64,000 bases of DNA from Atrina japonica (lineage: Eukaryota > Mollusca > Bivalvia > Pterioida > Pinnidae): contig BROG01000809.1 of the NCBI GenBank assembly GCA_030159075.1, forward strand, positions 124,001 to 188,000, read 5' to 3'. Within the stretch, counting starts at the first letter, position 1; every line of letters starts with the position of its first letter. Shown in pieces: positions 11,166 to 22,050 of the stretch. A program made the translations under genes and the position numbers. The notes under the pieces were generated by a model, which was not told where the DNA came from, ran no database searches, and worked only from the letters and a program-made list of their open reading frames with translations.

Positions 11166-13023
11166 TGAAAATATATATATACAGATGTATATGAATAATG
11201 AATTTTCTGGTGCCTCCATATTATTGAAGTATTAAGACATCTATTCTAAGTTATTTAAGTCCCTTATATCTTCCAAATAGTCATGAAGAACAAGGACTAA
11301 TAACCCTGTTTATTAATTAATGTCATGACCATAAGAACAATCGGGACAGGTAACAATAACCAATTACTGTGGACAGGTATTAATTACATTACTGTCATTA
11401 GGTTACCTAATACAGTACATCTAAAGCTAAAACATCCACACCTATATCGGACCATGTGCCTACAATAATTACCACATAATTAATGTGTATTAATTTATGG
11501 ACAATCTTCAATGATACCTAGCTGAGAAATATATGACACATGTATTTAAATCTGTGGACAATACAAAAACAATGTATTTCTACATACTACTTTATACAAA
11601 GATAATGATTACTTCTTGTACATCTAAATTGACTAAACATCCACAGTAAACACATTTATAATCACTATCTTTCATAGTGTTTTTCTGTCCTCATATTACA
11701 GTTATCACCTGTTGTTTATTAACATAATTACAATATGTTATTTATTAATTTTATGCAAATATCTAAATATTCAAATCTTCAATGAAATTTTAGCTTGACT
11801 TTAAAACTTTAGCAATCAAACTGAGAAATATTCCATGATCACATGTATTTATTTTCTTTCCAAATCTGTGATGATTTCAGAATTTAGTACAAAAATCTTT
11901 AATGTTTAAATTTTAAACATTTACATAACACTACTTTAATTTTGAGTCTCCAAGCTGTGAGTACATGATATCTTCTTGTAACATTCATTTTCAAAGTCGT
12001 CTATTGAATTTATATAAAATGTCAGCAATGACAGTAAACACATTATATATATATATTATTGTATGTAATTACTGTTGTTTTTCTTTCTAAAAGCAGTTTA
12101 ATGATTTTTCTTTATCAATTGATCTCATTTTTTTAGTGAAAACGTATTCAGTCAGTTTAAAGTTGCTAGTTTTATCTTTAAATTTATGAAAAAGGTACTT
12201 TACAATATGAAGATAAAACCCTTCAAATAAATCTGATTTGGGTTGTATGCTTCTTTAAATATTTTCGTAATAAATGTTCAAATCTAAAAAATAATAATAA
12301 ATAAATCACAGCCTTGGACCGCTTTTAATATTATCATACTGATCCAAATATTTAGCAAGGTCAAACTGAGCATTATTCTTTCTTCCTATGTGAAGTCATA
12401 GTTATTTATTTTTTGCATTCCAAATCCAAAATAGGATGTTATTAACAGTTAGAAATATAAACATCAGGAAAAAGTTTAGTGGTAATATTTTAAATTTCGG
12501 TCTTTAAGCTTAACAAATAATGTAGATATTTAGGCCCTACACTAAATTGTCGTCGGTCGTAAAAATATATTTCTTATATAACACAATGACCATAATATAT
12601 ATTTTTGACAGTCTCCCAAGATATAGTTGTGAGTGTTTGACATGATATGACAGGACCACCATTTTATTTACATTTGTATTAAAACTTCATGATAATAAAA
12701 TTTTATAAAAACTTAATTTTGTCTTTTATATCTATTCCTTATAAATTTCAAAGTCGTCTAGAAAATTAAAATAAACACAAAACGAATCAACTGATTATAT
12801 CTATATATATTATATATATATTTTTATATAAATAAATTTTTCTGATATTAATATATTGGTTCAGTATGGAATTCGGAAAACCAGTTGCATTTTGATATCT
12901 ATATATAAAGCTATCCAAATATATATAATATGTATATAGAGTATATATATATAATATAGAAGATATTATATCCATAGTATTATAGGTTTATAACACACCA
13001 AGTTATATATCACTGTTCCATGG
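11166..13023. other. AT-rich intergenic stretch
   Basis: Very AT-rich with short TA runs (for example 12800-12960). No open frame with coding character and no recognised repeat. It ends at the left Polinton inverted repeat. Confidence 0.45.
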
Positions 13024-13277
13024 GTGTGTATGTTGTAAAGATGAGAGTTCCATGCCCTGACTTTGCACTCAATGGACCCCGATGTATCGTACCTAAACAT
13101 TTCTCTCAAGTTTAGGTGGATTTAATCGTATGTCTTTACTGGGAGAATTCTCCTATGTCTTACCTGAAGGGGTTCAATCGGAATCTAGCGGTCTCAACGC
13201 AAAACAGTTGTGGGTATTGTAATGATATAATAATAAATTTGAAATCGCGTTAAGAAAATTTTCTATATAAAAGCATG
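13024..13277 (+). repeat. Polinton left terminal inverted repeat
   Basis: Aligns to the reverse complement of 28381-28588 from GTGTGT..GTTGTAAA to TATATAAAA. Shared blocks include CTTTGCACTCAAT, GTGGATTTAATCGTA and CTGGGAGAATTCTCC. This arm is about 46 bp longer because of many small extra bases, such as TATGTC inserted before its TTACCTGA. Confidence 0.88.
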
Positions 13278-13363
13278 AACATTCTGAATGGTATTGTAAT
13301 GACATAATAATAAATTTGAAATCGCGTTAAGAAAATTTTCTATATATAAAAGCATGAACAAAA
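13214..13363 (+). repeat. 77 bp tandem duplication at inner end of left TIR
   Basis: GTATTGTAATGA(T/C)ATAATAATAAATTTGAAATCG and following sequence to AAAGCATGAAC occurs twice, starting at 13214 and 13291, almost identical. The right TIR has one copy of the related sequence. Confidence 0.85.
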
Positions 13364-14879
13364 ATTCTGAGGCTGGTATGAGAAATGTTATTTAATACAG
13401 GTAAAGTGGGGTTATAGGAAAACATGTAAGACAAGTCGTTTGGGAAATTATGTGAAAAGAAATTCGATACAGGTGCGTCTCAGACCACTGTCAGTATGAT
13501 ACTATAGAGCAAGAATGAGAGAGCAGATCGAGAGATACCGCCAGACGGAAGTTACGACAGACGTTCCCATTTCTATCATATCTTATGAATATTGAAGAAC
13601 TGTGCGTGGAGTAGCTTCTACTAATGGGAGATGCAAGGGGCGCAAGTTCTCCGTCGTATCAAGTTTGGTGTGTTGCCCGTCGTTGATCTCGATATAAAAA
13701 AAAATAACAATACAGATCAAAGGAAAAATAAGACTTTCCAAGGTGCGTTTGCTAATTCCCAGGTTGAGGTGTCAATGACAAAAAGTCGAAGGCAACGTCG
13801 CGGTTGTATCAGTCTCATCTCGATTTCGGATAACAACCACGAGTGATGAAAATCAAAAAGTGTTTTCAACACTTTGAGAATGAGTTCAGCATAAGACTTA
13901 CCAAAAGATTCTTATAAAAAAGACGTTCGCAATTGTACATATACATCGAGCAAATCCATCAGAGCCTTGTTAGAACATTTCAAGGACGATTTGGTCTTCT
14001 CTAAGATTACCAATTCATTGAATTGAGCCAAAGGGTCCCAAACTAAAGGTTTATCCAACTTCAAGTGGAACAAGCGATTTCAAGCGAGACATCTTAAAAT
14101 GCCCTTTTGGCTGGTTCACAGGTTATAACGCAACTATGCATCTTAGAAAATAGTCTCGGCACACACCAACCAGAGACTTGATCTTGAGTCTACTTTAGAC
14201 AAGCAAATTGTAAAGAAATCGAAAGACGTGTTTAAACGCATGATATCTGAAGGAGTGTGATAGATTCGCTTGAAACAAAACCGTTCAGGCGGGTTCGGGA
14301 CTCGTGGGTCATCGATGACGCGCAAATGATTTATTTGAATTTTACCCAAGTTAAAACAATGAGCCACCAGTTTCAGATCTTAGGGGTATCCCACTATTGA
14401 CTTAAGTTATGCCCCAGCAGATTGCGGATAAGAAGGCTGGCTGTTATAAACGTTCAAAACGAGGATCTTATAGAGATGTTTTATGTATAGCGTATTGGAG
14501 TAGTGTTTTGTATCTACGATACAGCTATTAACCAAACATAAAAATTCATCAAAGACCTAAAAAAGTGGGGTAGTACGACGTTTTATCGATTATCCGACTC
14601 CTGTTAAAAGCAGATCCCCAAATAAATTCCAAATTCTGAACTGATCGCCAACGGACTCTCCATCAACGTTCTCGAAAAAGAAAATGGACGGAGGAATAGA
14701 GGTTTCTTTCCTTATTACATATCGGAAGACCATTATTCTTAGATTTCACAAAAACACGTACAGCAGGACAACTGGTAAGTTATCACATGTTAGTTGCTTA
14801 AGAAGTTCAGAAGCTTCTCGTGTGAAAATGTGCAAGTGGCACTACTCAGAGCAACTGGATCAAATGGGAACACATCCAG
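13364..14879 (+). other. Polinton left region, unreadable coding remnant
   Basis: No frame longer than about 74 codons. Composition resembles decayed coding DNA, and the position between the TIR and readable PolB suggests the PolB N-terminal part, but no motif can be named. The frame at 13631-13846 is not recognised. Confidence 0.4.
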
Positions 14880-17800
14880 AATGAGTTGGTTTCCTCCCAA
14901 TCAAATCATAATGGAGAAACATATCCGTGTCTTCGTTGTTCTCGCGAGTTTAATCCACGATTATTTGCTAGAAAATGTACTATCGAGTACTACTCCATTA
15001 CAGACGATGGATGGTTTATAAAAAGCATGCAGCCGATTGTCAGCGGGATGACAGTTACCAACAATCGGATGCCATGAAAACCCATCATGCCCGAGATGAG
15101 GGTAAACAAATGAAAATTTAGTGTCAAATTCTAAAGTTTAAGAAATTTGAATTAAACTTTCCTACGGCCACAGAAAAGAAATTACAAACAACCTTCCACG
15201 TGTGGAGATTTGATCCACCTAAAAGTACATGCCATTCGATTACGCGTGCCACTTGATCAATTTGAGTATGCATCATTTCTCACCTATGAACGAAGAGAAT
15301 CTGCAGGTGAGATAAAACGATAAAGAAACGTCGCGTCATTACTTTAGAGGGCCATCGGGATACTGTTACGTCAACTTGTTTGTGAGAACGGAGAAGGGCA
15401 TCGTTATAAGATCGAAGAAGATATAGTTTAAATCCTCAACTCATATCGAGGGTTTAGGTTAGAATGCCGTTGAAACATCTTTTAGATAGTATTAACGATA
15501 AACGAGAAATTTTACGCGAAAAAAGATTAAGGGTCATAAGAAAATGGAACAGCTCTGTATGACCGAAGCGAGGATAAGAAAAAAAACCGATTTGACCATT
15601 GAGTCTGTAGCAACGATGTTTATTCCCATGATGTGGAAGAAAATGCGGAAACTTAACCAAATTTAGAAAAGAATAACCTGAGGGGAATGTCCGTAAGTGG
15701 ATTTTCTTTATGGGCTCGGAGAAAGAAGACTTTTAAAGGAACGGAGCATCGTTTTAGATTGAATGGAGGATGATCGCTATTAACGAGGAAATTTATAATC
15801 ATAAAATTTTGAGCTCGTCCCTGACGAGATCATGGATTTTTTTTATTTTAGAGACTTCAGGGATGGGAATTCGGAAATTCGGTTATCTCCTCAAAGTCAG
15901 AGATCACTGTCATGTAAGACACGTCTGGCATGTTGTCGAGTTTAAGTTAGCGGTCACTGGTCACCAATAAACTGTGTATATTTTCCTTTTATTTTGTATA
16001 TTAAGAAGGGCGTGGATGTTAGTTTTAACTCTTCTTTAGCATCCGGAGTCGTCTTTTCACAATCTTCGCACGGTTTATCGATTTTCCGTTTCTAACTGAT
16101 ATTATCCGAGAGTGGAGGTGGACGAGTCTATCAACTGTATTCCGACGAAGTCAAGCAGACTGAAGTTCTATCAGTTTAGCCTCAACTCCGTCGGATCCTT
16201 GAGATTCATCGACAGTTTCCAATTCTTACTTATCGTGCGGTTAAGCTGGAGACGTTTTGCCAGTTAAAAATAGCTAGGTTTTGTAAGATTACCCCATCAC
16301 GAAATCCATATTCGAGGGTCGTTACGTCTCGCTTTAGGAAACCGATTTGACGGAGTTAAAAATTTTATTTAGTATCATGACGAGAAGTGTTGTCTAGGAA
16401 ATCAGGGTCTTTGTTATCCCTACGAATATTTACATTGAGGATTCCTTCGATAGGTTTTTAACCACCTTAACGAAACCGTGATCTTGCCGCCATCTTGAAA
16501 ATATATAACACAACGGAAGTCACCGCTTTCTACAGTACGTTGTCGGTAAAAATCGATAGCCCACTCACTCAATCGCAATCTCTAAGCGGTGGAGTACGGG
16601 ATTCACGCTTACCTCAAACCGTTTGTGGCGCGAACCGGATGTATATAAAAAGGGATATGACATAATAAAAATTCTGGGAAATCGTGTTGATTTTTCTTAC
16701 CACGATCTTTGGTGTATATCTGAAATCGGAACTGTAAGAGCGACGGAGTTCTTGTTGGACGAATGAAGAAACGTGTTCGAAGAGTTTCGCAACATTTCCA
16801 ACGGGGCGTTTAAGGTCGAACACTACGAGTCTGGATCCGAGTTAATAAAAAGTCACTATTACAAATCGGCGCCAAGACGGAGTACAACGAATTGGAAAGG
16901 GTCCCATGGGGACGCGGCGTTGCTTACCTCTCCAAAAACTTGAAGAAGATTAGAGTTGCTCACCGATTACGATGACATGCATTTTATTTATCGAAAAGAA
17001 GGCTGGGGATCAGAGGTTTTATGGGATCACGCACGTTTAAAAAAAAATCCGCAAAAAAGTTTATTCTAAAGCGAACAACAAGTATTTGGACGGAGAATAG
17101 ATTTCTTTTCCGTTATACATCCCCTGATATCCCTCCAAAGGTTCACAATTCACTACTGTATCTAGATGCCTCCAGTCAATCGCATATCTCTATAGCGAAT
17201 GCATGTGCATGAGTCATCCCTTAACCCTGTGCCCGAGAAACATTTCGAAATGGGTACATGCCTACGATTGATGGAGTGCGGTTAGAGGCAGATCGTTCTC
17301 CGAGGGAGAACGACGAGAAGGGATACATCCTCTATCGAAGTCCGAAACATTTAGATGTATCCGACGAGATTTGCACTCTGTATGAGGTGCACAAACAATT
17401 ATCCCTTGCTTCCGGAGAAAGAAACTTTTTAAACGGAATCTGAAGGTTCGATAAAAATTGAGTCTCGACGAGATCTCTGGATTAGGACGATCTGTCCGCG
17501 TAACAGAACGCGCTGATGGAAAAAGTACGAAGGATGCGTCCCTTTACACAATCTTCGAGGTTACACGGGTCCTAAAAGCTTTCACTCTAGTGCCCAATTC
17601 ATGCGAGATAAAAAGGAATACGCCATATTCGTGCACTACAAGGGGGGTACGTTATAAACTCTATTTTAACGAAACCGTGGAGCTGGGAATGAAATCTCTC
17701 AAGTACGATCCAAAGTGCACAGGAACGATTACAATTTGACGAAGAGCCGTTAAAAACACTACGGCTCGCGCCCGGGTTGGGGCAGGGGACGTCGATAAAA

Positions 17801-18747
17801 ACTCACTCGATTACGAAAGGGGATCAATGCGCAAAAAACGATATTCGAAACCTCCTCCAGGACTTCTTCCAACGCTCATGAACAACCCCTTACGTGTTCG
17901 GGAAGACCATGGAGAACAATGACACGGGTGCAACAGAAACCGAGTTGAAGATCGTCGCGGTATCAGCGAATAAGATGCGTGACACGATAGAAAGATCCCC
18001 GTGCAAAGACGTTTAAACTCCTATCTGGGGTGGGATGGAAAGTGACTGCTTCGCCCTCCTACGATCAATGGGTTTCGTTTACTTCAAGACTAAAATTTAA
18101 CGTCAGCGTTATAAAAACGGTCTTCTTCGCACTTCAAACCGACGAGCGTTTCCACGACGAGCGTTACGTTGGACAAGCCCATCTACTGCGGCATGACGAT
18201 CTTGGATCTGTCAAAGAGACACATGTATGGTTGGTATTATAATCACCTGAAGGCGAAGTATGGAGACGAGTGTAATCTATTGTACACCGATACCGATTCT
18301 CTGTTGGTCGAGATTCGGACGGACGACGTCTTTCGGGACATGCTGGAAGACGAAGACGAATACGACTTTTCTAATTACGAGGTCTTCCACGGAGACGATA
18401 AAAACAAAAACAAGAAGGTGATCGGTAAGTTTAAAGACGAATGCGGAGGAAAACTCATCAGAGAATACGTTGGCTTGAGACCCAAGATGTACGCCACGTT
18501 GATGGATGACGATAGCGTGACCAAACGAGCGAAGGGCGTGAGACGATGCGTCTTGAAAAACGAGATAGGCTTTCGCGATTACAAGGAGGCTCTCTTTCAC
18601 GACGTTAGGATGTCGCACGAGATGCACAGTCTCAGGTCGTTCAATCAAATCATCTACGGGATCACACAAGAAAAGACGACGTTAGATCCCCTGGACACCA
18701 AAGTCTGCATTCGGGAGGATCGCATTCACACGTATGCCATTACATAA
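14880..18747 (+). pseudogene. Polinton protein-primed DNA polymerase B (heavily broken)
   Basis: Family B polymerase that would copy the element from its protein-primed ends. Only the C-terminal 193 codons (18169-18747) are in one frame. Motif C YTDTDS is at 18283-18300, followed by KGVRRCVLKNE and a C-terminal end EDRIHTYAIT. Upstream, polymerase pieces appear in changing frames: a CLRC zinc-like pair near 14925, LKFKKFEL near 15135, a TDYDDMHLF-like exonuclease/linker segment near 16965, YLDA (motif A region) near 17160, KGYILY near 17315 and FGKTMEN (motif B region) near 17897. Dozens of frame changes occur before 18150 and none after. A TTG/ATG start cannot be assigned. It converges on the integrase across a hairpin. 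Confidence 0.85.
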
Positions 18748-18749
18748 AC

Positions 18750-18778
18750 AATTTATTATCCCACAAGGATAATAAATT
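18750..18778. terminator. Hairpin between convergent PolB and integrase
   Basis: Perfect 12 bp arms AATTTATTATCC / GGATAATAAATT around a 5-base loop. It sits directly after the PolB stop and overlaps the integrase stop codon. A terminator or 3'-end role is inferred from position. A similar hairpin occurs at 27351-27378. Confidence 0.6.
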
Positions 18779-19650
18779 AATCTACCACCAGCAACTCTTC
18801 TCGAACGAAACTTCTCTGAGGAGCGGGTTCTTTTAGGTAATAGACGTCTATATCCTGCATTCTGAACTGTCGATCGATCTCGTGTTTGTCCACTCTCCAG
18901 ATGGGATCGGTCGCCCTGTGTTCTCCACCTTCCAACTCGCCCGGCAGATAGAGGTATCTGACTTTGTTAAACGGACCCACCGGCGATCGAACTTTGGTGG
19001 AAGGCTTTATCGCTTCGGGTGGTTCGGTCTCGTCGTTGATCGCTTTCACGACGTCGGGCAACCGTTTCACCCATTCTCTGTTTCTGTCCTCGGATCTCAT
19101 CTCTCGATCGTATTGATAGCTGAACAGGCCGTTCTCCCAACGTTTCTATTGAATCATTCGACGATGGCTTGGTCGCGGATGAACGTCGACCCGCCCCCTT
19201 CTTATTCTCGCGCCGTGTCTAGACATGAGTTTGGAGACGGCACCCATGAATTCGCGACCTGGATCGACTTGTAGTAATTTGGGAAACGTCAGACGTCGTT
19301 CGTAAATCTTTTCGAAAGCGTCGGCCACTTCTTTACTGTCTTTAGTCGTCAACGGTTCCGCCTCTTTGTATCGAGTGCCCACGTCGACCACCGTCAGTGC
19401 GTATTTATACGTTTTCCTACCCACCTTATCGTGATGTAAAAACAATAGATCTGCCTGGTGAATGTCGTTTTCTTCCACGTTTTGGAATCGGGGTCGCACG
19501 ATCTTATTGGGGGCGGGCAGATAGATTTGCCACACGTCCTGTTTTTTTAAGGAAATCGCACGCCTCCCTTTCGTCGCCGTTAGCCGCCTTGGCCAATTTC
19601 TTGATGGCTGCCTTTCCTTTCCAATAGTGTTTGTAATAGATTTCTTCCAT
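18777..19650 (-). pseudogene. Polinton retroviral-type integrase (frameshifted)
   Basis: DDE integrase that would insert the element. The likely start is the ATG at 19650 (MEEIYYKHYW...), in a different frame from the longer open frame beginning at 19667. The frames meet at a T7 run near 19545. The core runs ADLLF (first catalytic D, residue 73 of the 173-residue frame) and LQVDPGREFM (second D, residue 135). A frameshift near 19170, an in-frame TGA next to the expected catalytic Glu near 19158, and another shift near 19145 break the E region. The C-terminal part (19100-18777) is open: VRYLYLPGELEGG...VREELLVVD. At least three frameshifts and one nonsense codon, so not functional as read. Confidence 0.9.
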
Positions 19651-19656
19651 TTTACT

Positions 19657-20055
19657 TTAGGCGACATATTTTTTAACGCCGTAGAACACGAGTCCCGTTC
19701 CCACCAACACGAAGAGGATTTCTTTATCTTTTTGTTCTTCCGAGGGTTGATAGAAATCGCTCAATCTCGGTTCGGGAGGCATCTCCTCTTCACCCATCAT
19801 CTGTGAGTAGAGAGACATGGCGGCGTCCACTTCTTTGTAGGTGTACAGCGCGTGTCCTTCTTTTTTCAGTCTCTCGTTTAAAAAATCTAATCGTTTCGTG
19901 CGTTCGTGATTCCATTCATCTCTGGCCCTGGTCAGTTTTTCCATCGCCTCGTCGTGTCTCTTTTGTTCGTCGTGGTTCGAAAATAAAAATCGCGATCCGG
20001 AAAACGCCAGAGCGTTGACCAATGCACCACCCACCATCATTGCGATCGTTGCCAT
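19657..20055 (-). CDS. Polinton conserved small membrane/structural protein (132 aa)
   Basis: Intact frame. N-terminal hydrophobic segment (MATIAMMVGGALVNALAFSG), a long charged helix rich in E/K/R (residues about 28-70, coiled-coil-like), the segment PPEPRLSDFYQPSEEQKDKE, and a C-terminal hydrophobic segment LFVLVGTGLVFYGVKKY. This protein recurs in animal Polinton/adintovirus-like elements next to the integrase; its function is unknown. A virion-associated role is inferred from location among capsid-block genes. The start is preceded by CTCTCTATTAAA, a motif shared with other genes of the element. Confidence 0.75.
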   Translation of the reverse strand: MATIAMMVGGALVNALAFSGSRFLFSNHDEQKRHDEAMEKLTRARDEWNHERTKRLDFLNERLKKEGHALYTYKEVDAAMSLYSQMMGEEEMPPEPRLSDFYQPSEEQKDKEILFVLVGTGLVFYGVKKYVA

Positions 20056-20068
20056 TTTAATAGAGAGT

Positions 20069-20299
20069 TTATTTTATTTCATGATATCGGCAGGGGATGA
20101 TTCCCTTCTTCACCAACATGTCCTTGGTGTACTCGGCGAGAGCAAATTCGACGATGATCATCCCGAAATCCTTCGGGTCTAGATCCATCTTGGGCGTCGG
20201 CATCTTTAAGAATTTCTTGGAAAGTTGCGCGTATCCGATGGCAATTCCCGTATTGACGGCGGCGTGATACGCGGTGTTGACCAAATTTTTTTCACTCAT
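20069..20299 (-). CDS. Polinton conserved small protein (76 aa)
   Basis: Intact frame beginning MSEKNLVNTAYHAAVNTGIA, with a hydrophobic N-terminal half, a PTPKMDLDPKDFG turn and a hydrophobic segment MIIVEFALAEYTKDMLVKKG. The same small protein type occurs in animal Polinton-like elements beside the 132-residue protein. Function unknown; probably membrane or virion associated. A CTCTCGTATTAAAAAAA box lies just before the ATG. Confidence 0.72.
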   Translation of the reverse strand: MSEKNLVNTAYHAAVNTGIAIGYAQLSKKFLKMPTPKMDLDPKDFGMIIVEFALAEYTKDMLVKKGIIPCRYHEIK

Positions 20300-20328
20300 C
20301 TTTTTTTAATACGAGAGAAAATTATTTA
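20299..20328 (-). promoter_or_regulatory. Leader motif TTTTCTCTCGTATTAAAAAAA (copy 1)
   Basis: On the minus strand the box ends next to the ATG at 20299. A near-identical copy sits before the ATG at 20492 (20493-20521). A related TTTTCTCTCGTTTA lies in the right TIR near 28520, and shorter versions (CTCTCTATTAAA, CTTATTAAAA) precede the genes at 20055 and 26720. Possible element-specific promoter; inference. Confidence 0.5.
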
Positions 20329-20492
20329 TTGCATTTGCAGGGGGTGTCATCGTCATCGTCATCGTTAACGTATATAACTCTTTCGTTAACCATTCCAGAT
20401 ATCGTTTGTATTAGCAAACCCATCGTCATTATTCCCATGGATATTAAAAATGCCATATCGATGGCGGTTCTAACCGAAATTTTTTCGCACAT
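20322..20492 (-). CDS. Small single-pass membrane protein (56 aa)
   Basis: A short frame starting MCEKISVRTAIDMAFLISMG, with a hydrophobic stretch to about residue 35 and an acidic, Cys-containing end (DDDDDTPCKCNK). It has its own copy of the CTCTCGTATTAAAAAAA box before the ATG, the same as the next gene. That duplicated leader is the main evidence that it is a gene. No family recognised. Confidence 0.55.
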   Translation of the reverse strand: MCEKISVRTAIDMAFLISMGIMTMGLLIQTISGMVNERVIYVNDDDDDDTPCKCNK

Positions 20493-20826
20493 CCTTTTTT
20501 TTAATACGAGAGAAAATTATTAATAACATTTCATGAGGGTTGGGTTTTGGAGGTTGAATTACTTTGGGTGGTGGGGGTTCTGGAATGGGTTCTGATTTTT
20601 TTATGTAGACCAGAAATCCGACAACCGCGAGTCCACCCGCTAGCCATTTACAGCTATCGTTGGTAATGGCATTGTCATCCTTGTCCTTAGCATTGCTATC
20701 GTTGCTAGTAGCATTGCCATCCTTGCCAGTAGCATTCTTGCCCCATCTACGGGCAGCACCCTTCTTCCCCGCTTCCTGACGTTTTGGATTCTTCTTCTTC
20801 TCCCCTATTAATTCCTCTGGATTCAT
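20470..20826 (-). CDS. Polinton basic/proline-rich membrane protein (118 aa)
   Basis: The N-terminal 30 residues are very basic (KKKNPKRQEAGKKGAARRWGK). An Asn/Asp-rich low-complexity stretch of repeated NAT-KD/SND units follows (30-58), then a membrane segment WLAGGLAVVGFLVYI and a proline-rich tail (PIPEPPPPKVIQPPKPNP). The last 22 residues read through the leader box of the next gene and may not belong. The start overlaps the end of the 111-residue frame by about 80 bases. No family recognised. A DNA-binding or core-protein-like role is only suggested by the basic end. Confidence 0.55.
   Translation of the reverse strand: MNPEELIGEKKKNPKRQEAGKKGAARRWGKNATGKDGNATSNDSNAKDKDDNAITNDSCKWLAGGLAVVGFLVYIKKSEPIPEPPPPKVIQPPKPNPHEMLLIIFSRIKKKDVRKNFG
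20493..20521 (-). promoter_or_regulatory. Leader motif TTTTCTCTCGTATTAAAAAAA (copy 2)
   Basis: Second copy of the same box, directly before the 56-residue gene start at 20492, and inside the 3' end of the 118-residue frame. That argues the real end of that upstream coding region may be earlier than its stop at 20470. Confidence 0.5.
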
Positions 20827-21082
20827 CGTGTTTTTCTATAACGTCAGATTTTTTAAATCTGACAATTTGTCGACTCGTCGTGGCGGCTATACTGAGAGGT
20901 GCTAAATACGCACCGTATTTGTAATATAAACTACAACACACTTCGCCTATAGCCGCGTCCAAGAAGGGGTCTTCGTTTAAATCCTCGATCAGTTTGGGTT
21001 CGTCCTTGATGTCGAAAAACTCTTTAAGTCCTTGCGAATACAGACTGATGAGAGAATTGGCTATCGATTTAGCCATGCGCAT
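20747..21082 (-). CDS. Polinton small protein (111 aa)
   Basis: Starts MRMAKSIANSLISLYSQGLK; the start overlaps the end of the 86-residue frame by 14 bases. A hydrophobic segment LYYKYGAYLAPLSIAATT lies near residues 52-70. The last 30 residues, Glu/Ser/Gly-rich, overlap the next gene in another frame and may be non-native. Unknown function. Confidence 0.5.
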   Translation of the reverse strand: MRMAKSIANSLISLYSQGLKEFFDIKDEPKLIEDLNEDPFLDAAIGEVCCSLYYKYGAYLAPLSIAATTSRQIVRFKKSDVIEKHDESRGINRGEEEESKTSGSGEEGCCP

Positions 21083-21329
21083 GTTGAGTCGAGCGTGTAA
21101 CAGACGACTCAGGGATTAATTTTTCTTTGGCGTTCATCTTTTCCAATTCGGCAGGCGTCACGTCTTTTCCTAGAAAATGACGCGCGCGTCCGGAACCTAA
21201 GATGGTCGACAGTCTGTCTTTAGCGGATATATCTTTGTCGGGCACATCGTTCGCTAATAAGTCGTCCACATTCATTGTTTTTAATAGAGATACATTTTTT
21301 ATAACGATTGTAAAAGTTTTCTCAGCCAT
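21069..21329 (-). CDS. Polinton small protein (86 aa)
   Basis: Intact short frame beginning MAEKTFTIVIKNVSLLK, soluble and charged, without membrane segment. Its ATG lies inside the end of the 50-residue frame, and its end overlaps the next start, as expected for a compact viral gene block. No family recognised. Confidence 0.5.
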   Translation of the reverse strand: MAEKTFTIVIKNVSLLKTMNVDDLLANDVPDKDISAKDRLSTILGSGRARHFLGKDVTPAELEKMNAKEKLIPESSVTRSTQHAHG

Positions 21330-21451
21330 CTTTCAGTTCTGTGATAACGTTGTAAGCGTAAAATATAGAATATCGCGAATAATACGAGTAAAATCCATAA
21401 AACGATAAACGATAACAACGCGAACACCACCATCTCAGTAAAACGTTTCAT
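21299..21451 (-). CDS. Small single-pass membrane protein (50 aa)
   Basis: MKRFTEMVVFALLSFIVLWI, then a continued hydrophobic segment to about residue 31, then a basic tail RLQRYHRTERWLRKLLQSL. One transmembrane helix with cytosolic basic end. It overlaps the following 86-residue frame by 31 bases. It is too short to be listed by ordinary ORF cut-offs, but the codons look real and it fills an otherwise empty gap. Confidence 0.55.
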   Translation of the reverse strand: MKRFTEMVVFALLSFIVLWILLVLFAIFYILRLQRYHRTERWLRKLLQSL

Positions 21452-21474
21452 CTTTTATTTTTAAATATCTACGG

Positions 21475-22023
21475 TTAACGAGAAGTGGATTTGTTTACGA
21501 GGTTCAGGACTTGCTTGTCCAGGTCCTCCGTCTCCTGGGGAGGTGGGGTAGAATAGAGTTTGTCCTTCATCTCGCGATACTTGATCAGCTCGCGGGACAC
21601 GGCGGTGAATTCTTCCTTCGTGATCTCCCCGTCCTCGAGCGCGCGACTCACCAGATCCGAGATCGAATTCAGTTTACTCCCAGCGAGTTTGATGATCTTG
21701 AGGTGCTTGTCCGATTTTCTCGACAGTAATCGTCGTATCCCCTTCAGGGCCAGCCCCATCGACCCTACGGTCAGGCCCACGATCTGGAGAGGCAGTCCCG
21801 CGATGGGAACGAGGAATCCGACTCCCCCGACGACGGCGCTTCCCAAGATGAGGGCTCCGTCGACGCCGTCGGCGGTGTTGACGATTCGCTTATACTTTTT
21901 GTGCATGCTCTTCCGCGTCTCGATCTCTCGCCGAAACGTCTGTTCGATCTCGCCGATGCGTTTGAGACGATAGTGTTGCGGATCGGGGTCTAACGTCGGG
22001 TATAATGTATTTTCTTTACTCAT
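21475..22023 (-). CDS. Polinton conserved glycine-rich membrane protein (182 aa)
   Basis: Intact. Basic/coil N-terminus (EIEQTFRREIETRKSMHKKY), a central hydrophobic Gly/Val/Leu-rich segment with two possible membrane passes (about residues 55-90), then an α-helical region with LAGSKLNSISDLVSRALEDG and a long amphipathic helix. The same architecture recurs in animal Polinton-like elements, usually near the capsid genes. Role unknown; a membrane-active minor virion protein is an inference from hydrophobic core plus amphipathic helices. Confidence 0.72.
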   Translation of the reverse strand: MSKENTLYPTLDPDPQHYRLKRIGEIEQTFRREIETRKSMHKKYKRIVNTADGVDGALILGSAVVGGVGFLVPIAGLPLQIVGLTVGSMGLALKGIRRLLSRKSDKHLKIIKLAGSKLNSISDLVSRALEDGEITKEEFTAVSRELIKYREMKDKLYSTPPPQETEDLDKQVLNLVNKSTSR

Positions 22024-22050
22024 CTTTCCTTTTTTCTTAAATTATTTTTT

